This document shows positions 60,206 through 64,000 of a stretch of 64,000 nucleotides of DNA, one piece after another. Under the pieces are notes generated by a model. The model was not told the DNA's origin. It was given only the letters and a program-made list of their open reading frames with translations, and did no database searches. Numbering within the stretch: position 1 is the first letter of the stretch; every line of letters begins with the position of its first letter. The DNA is from Kalaharituber pfeilii (taxonomy: Eukaryota; Ascomycota; Pezizomycetes; Pezizales; Pezizaceae). A program made the position numbers and the translations under genes. Location: assembly GCA_015179045.1 (NCBI GenBank), contig WHUZ01000048.1, positions 416,937 through 480,936 of the forward strand, written 5' to 3'.

Positions 60206-60745
60206 AGAATATTGCCCAATCAGCGAAGTCTAACCATAACACAAGGAAAATGTCTAGATACCTTATAAGGAGGCGAACGAACCAAGGCACTGGGGTTGTA
60301 TGAGCGAGCGTTGCCTGGGAAAGAAAAGGACATCAGCGAAGTATGATTGTCATACGAGGGAATGTTACACTCTGGAAGTGCCGATAATAGCATATACAGT
60401 CAACTCACTCAACTCGTCCATCCTAGCTGCTTGGTAGCATCCATGTTCAATGGCACTGATGTGCTGAAAACTTATGTCGAAAGTGAATTATGTCCAATGA
60501 ACATGCTCCAGGGCGCTGCCAACGACTAGGATGAGCATGTTGGCTATATGCTATTACCCGCACTGCAAGTGCAGATATCTGGAGTGCAACATTTCCTCGC
60601 AGGATGACCAGACTTCGCCGATCCCTTTTCTTTCCCAGCCAATGCTCGCTCATACAACTCCAGTGCCTTGGTTCGTTCATCGCCTTATGGAATATCTAAA
60701 TATTCGCATATGATTAGGCTTGATTGGGCAATTTCTTTCGTGTAT
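60206..60745. repeat. large imperfect inverted repeat (~135-bp arms)
   Basis: The arm at 60206-60340 is repeated in inverse at about 60610-60745. The best-kept 65 bp (60264-60328 against 60625-60689) differ at only a few positions and share ACGAACCAAGGCACTGG and TTGTATGAGCGAGC. Nearby, CATCCTAACTGCTGGTAGC (60180) has a direct near-copy at 60419. There is no coding capacity. Confidence 0.7.
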
Positions 60746-62759
60746 GAGTCATTGCAACAATGTGAGTAACGGTCCTTTGTCATGTAGCTGGTTGCCAATC
60801 GAATCGGGGTGAACGCAATGTGTGAGGTTTTCGAGGGCGAGACTGGTCATTTTCAAGAAATTGTAGTTACCGATGCAATAGATGGGGAATGTGGGGATCC
60901 TCGACCAGAAATGTTGTCATATAAGCCCCATCAACAACGACCCGAGAAGCAAACACAACGTTCGAAACTGACTGCACCATCCTGTCCTCGCCTTTCCCAC
61001 TGAAGCATACGCCAAACCGGTTTGCGTTACGGGCGACTTCAGGAGATATCGGAAACTACACCGAAGCTAAAGATGATCACAAATTATCGAGATTGACCGA
61101 CGCACTAGAGCCATCAGCAAGGTTCTGTGGTGCAGGAGTGTTAGGTGAGAGGTTGACTGTTGATGGACGCCTCAATTGGATTGGGTTGTTGGTGGGAATG
61201 GAGCGGGAGGTGAAACGCTACAGTGCACAATATCTTGGGCTCAAAAACTCCGAAAGTTATGCACCAGCTGGCTTTAGAATAAACTATATGAGGGGGGTGG
61301 TGGTGGGAGTGGAGGTTTGATTGTGTTGATTATTTTCCTCGGTCTGTCTGGCAACTTTGAATGCTGAATAGTATAGGGCTCTGCGGCTATCTATTCCTTC
61401 GCTCCGTCCTCTTCTTGATCACCCTCGTTCTCCCGCTGCTGTTTCCTCAGTCGGGCTTTTGAGGTCATTTCAGAGCCAAGAATTCGCCATGCACTACTCC
61501 ATCTTCAACAATACGATAGTAAAGCAAGGGGTTGGACACTGACCATGATAATTAATGACCCACTGCCAACGGCATTATAGTGTCGCTGGAGATGCAAGAG
61601 TTGTTGTGTTGAGAGGCATTGTTGAACAAGTCTTGTTGAACTTTGCGAATGCGTTCTCCTTGCTTGGAATCATATTGGAATGGGGTGATTTGTCATGCGT
61701 CTCTATTTTTTTGTCTGTAATAAAATTGACATTTATTGCAGAAGGCTGTATTGTTGATATTGCTGGGAGGGAAATATGTGAGGGCATATGTCGGGGGCTC
61801 TTTCAAGATTGAATATGATTAGGATTAGGTTTGATTTAAGGAAATCGTGTTATTATATTCTGCATTATGTTGAACTAAGAGTGCATCAGCCTTTTCTGTT
61901 TCCTTTCAAGCTTATTTCCTTTCAAGCTTATTTCCTTTCAAGCAAAACTATACATCTATGCCCATTTACTGTCATCCCTTCCTCATCCACGGCGCGTAAG
62001 TTATAAAGTTAGCTTTCTTAAGTATTATACTTGGTGGATATTATACAGATACAGTACTTGGTTGAATCAGAATCTAGCAAATTGAAGATACATACTGAAC
62101 ACAGATGTATTGGTAGTGGATGGGGTTAAACTTGATGACTTGCAGCCACATATATTGTGAAGAGGATATCTGTAATGTGTAAAGCGTTTACGCTTAATGT
62201 ATTTATGCCTAAAGAAGCAATACAAGCGCAAAAAACAAAGCAAAGTAATGGACTTGAAAACCCATATAGAGATGATAAAAATAAGGGCAGAGAGCATTGC
62301 TTCTAAGAAAAAGAAGGGGAAAAAACAGAATAAAACACTAAAACTTGATCAAACTCAAACCAAGGAAACCCTAAGCCATACACTCTAATACTACTGAAAC
62401 TCAAATATAAGAAAAAGAGAGTAGGCAAGAATGATAAGGGATGTTTAATGTTTCCTCATTCTGCTACTCAGTAACGTAGAGAAAGAAGAAAAAGAAAAAA
62501 GAAAAAGAAAAAAAATATAGATGTCATTTCCCCCCACATCGATCCTGACCTCCTCGCCAGGTCGGGCCATTTGTAACAAACGTTCCAGTCGCCACTAGCC
62601 CGGACTACTCAATAGAATGCTGGTTCGTGACTGGCCTGGGCCACACAGAATTTGAATTTTCTCATTCTACCTGCAATTCATCCTCTCAGACTCTCACACA
62701 CACTCGCCTGCCTACACATTCACTGTCTGAAAAAATCAGCGCCATTAAAGACTCCTCTC
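60746..62759. other. intergenic with short repeats, no gene assigned
   Basis: Coding-like bits at 60790-60930 and 61080-61320 were not recognised. A 16-bp unit CTTATTTCCTTTCAAG occurs nearly three times at 61899-61942. Purine-rich low complexity lies at about 62478-62517. Confidence 0.35.
61899..61942. repeat. 16-bp tandem repeat, ~2.7 copies
   Basis: Unit CTTATTTCCTTTCAAG in direct repeat. Confidence 0.9.
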
Positions 62760-63250
62760 AGTAACAGGAAAAACAGCTTCATCGAGAACCTCTCTGGCTA
62801 GATAGCTTTCATCAATGCTATTGCCTTCAAGACTCTCACTAAGAAGTATCTCACCTATAGCATTAATATCTATAACATAGACTAAGCTTTATTCCATCAA
62901 ACAAACTAGGTATTTAGCTAAAGAATCTATGAAATGATATAATACTTATATAATAAGAATTGTTAGAAGAAATATAAGGACCTTAAGAAATATATATCTA
63001 AGGAATATTATAACTTTCTTAATATTTTTGACTAGAACAAAGTAGAGCAACTTTCTTCCTATAGCTTAGAAATTAATTATACTATTATCTTAGAAGAAAA
63101 AAAATTATTTATATTTAGTTTTCTTTACAATCTTAATATATAGAAACTTTTTATTCTATGAGAATACTTAAAAGATAATCTAAAAAAGAACTTTATTTAG
63201 ATATCTACTTCTTTTATTAAATTTTAAAGAAGTTTATTATTAAACATCAG
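62760..63250 (+). pseudogene. RIP-like, AT-rich Ty3/gypsy pol fragment
   Basis: Read through its stops, the plus strand carries the N-terminal approach to a gypsy reverse transcriptase. EEKKLFIFSFLYNLNI is followed by LKDNLKKNFI and STSF, the decayed form of the usual ELEEGKxPPFGPLYxLS .. YLDENLxKGFIRPSTSP. The stops lie where Gln or Arg is expected (CAG to TAG, CGA to TGA). Gly and Asp/Glu codons have become Asn/Lys, so both C-to-T and G-to-A changes occur. With the sharp AT richness, this is the signature of repeat-induced point mutation. The fragment ends at the solo LTR. Confidence 0.7.
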
Positions 63251-63765
63251 TGTAATGTCAGTAGCTGGGCTTGGGCGGAGGTCTTGCCAAGGGGTATGGT
63301 CAGCTTGGGTATCGGCGGCGGTTTGGCGGCTATGGGTCGAGGACTACGGCGGCAGCGGCTCAGCGGCTAGGGGTCACGGACTATAGCAAGGGCAGCGGCA
63401 GAGGAGTAGGAGAAACCAGACGGGTCTATTGAGTAACAAGACAACGGACAAGGAGAAGAAGAGCTATCTACAGAGGCAGGCTTGGGGCTCTTATATGCTT
63501 GGGAATTGACATAGAAAGGGAATATAGGACTATAACGATATGAGAAAGAGAATCCGAAATGCAAGAGCAGCAATAGTGATGCTAATATTGGAAGGCATAT
63601 CAATGAGCTGTCAGAGAGCTAATCAATCGGACCGGGACGGCTTGTCAAGCCTTTCCGAGTCGGCTATTAGTAAGGTCTCACCTTCCGGCTTGGCACGTCG
63701 GCTCAGCTTAACTTGTCGGCTGCGGAAAAGGATGATATCGATGCGTGTGTAGGTGGGCTGTGACA
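63251..63765. mobile_element. solo LTR (515 bp) with 5-bp target duplication
   Basis: It begins TGTAATGTCAGTAG and ends GGGCTGTGACA (TG..CA). ATCAG stands directly before (63246-63250) and directly after (63766-63770), a perfect 5-bp target-site duplication. No internal retroelement sequence is present, so this is a solo LTR left by recombination. Its base composition is ordinary, in contrast to the AT-rich sequence on its left. Confidence 0.75.
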
Positions 63766-63770
63766 ATCAG

Positions 63771-64000
63771 CAAGAAAATTATTTACGTCCCAAGGCATTA
63801 TATGCGTCAGATGTGCTAATGCCACGGGACATCAACCGCTTTACACAGTGACATACTCTTTTTACTCGCAGGGTCTGGATGCCACTCTGAATTGGCTTAC
63901 CTCCACAACGGAGGAGTATTTACTATGACTTCTGGAACTTTGGCTCAGTTTCACTTACCTTCTGAACTATAGCCTAATATTTACTACGTTATTAACTACA
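63771..64000. other. right edge, no gene seen
   Basis: Not AT-rich like the sequence left of the LTR; no recognisable reading. Confidence 0.3.

Overview
The window reads as nuclear DNA of a filamentous ascomycete fungus. Most genes carry short spliceosomal introns (GT..AG, one GC..AG). The recognisable proteins are fungal in type: HIS6, LYS12 of the fungal alpha-aminoadipate lysine pathway, an LCB3-type sphingoid-base phosphatase, FAF1 and PMP3. Genes sit in islands separated by long intergenic stretches full of decayed transposable elements, and one element shows C-to-T/G-to-A decay like repeat-induced point mutation (RIP). Low gene density with many retroelements would fit a TE-rich lineage such as Pezizomycetes, but I cannot fix the taxon from sequence alone.

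Layout. 0-8 kb: a Ty3/gypsy gag remnant, gene-poor DNA, then two abutting MITE-like elements (6.9-7.8 kb). 8.6-13.8 kb: PMP3 (minus, with a one-base lesion), an unclear membrane-protein fragment, GLO2 (minus, six exons) and a fragmentary ORF. 14.6-17.4 kb: the 3' part of a dead Ty1/copia element followed by a dead Ty3-type integrase. 18.8-28.4 kb: a compact housekeeping island, LCB3 (+), HIS6 (-), FAF1 (+), APN1 (-), in convergent/divergent pairs. 29-34.7 kb: scrambled copia pieces, one broken by a Harbinger-like transposase fragment, then a solitary PD-(D/E)XK-like protein and a 165-bp TA-flanked MITE. 35.2-36.6 kb: a dead asparaginase-ankyrin gene. 38-46.7 kb: two uncharacterised genes, the second an intronless 1,420-codon frame. 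47.7-56.6 kb: LYS12 (-), a dead GH5 glycosidase, an intact seven-exon SLC35F-type transporter and a nitrilase. 57-64 kb: two inverted-repeat elements, a gene for a membrane-anchored repetitive coiled-coil protein, and at the right edge a RIP-like gypsy fragment carrying a younger solo LTR with a perfect 5-bp target duplication.

The genes do not form an obvious cluster. They cover amino-acid synthesis (HIS6, LYS12), DNA repair (APN1), ribosome biogenesis (FAF1), sphingolipid turnover (LCB3), methylglyoxal detoxification (GLO2) and transport/nitrile chemistry. The exon models were derived by eye: each listed splice keeps the reading frame and restores family-typical sequence, but none is checked against transcripts. 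I found no convincing tRNA, rRNA or CRISPR.
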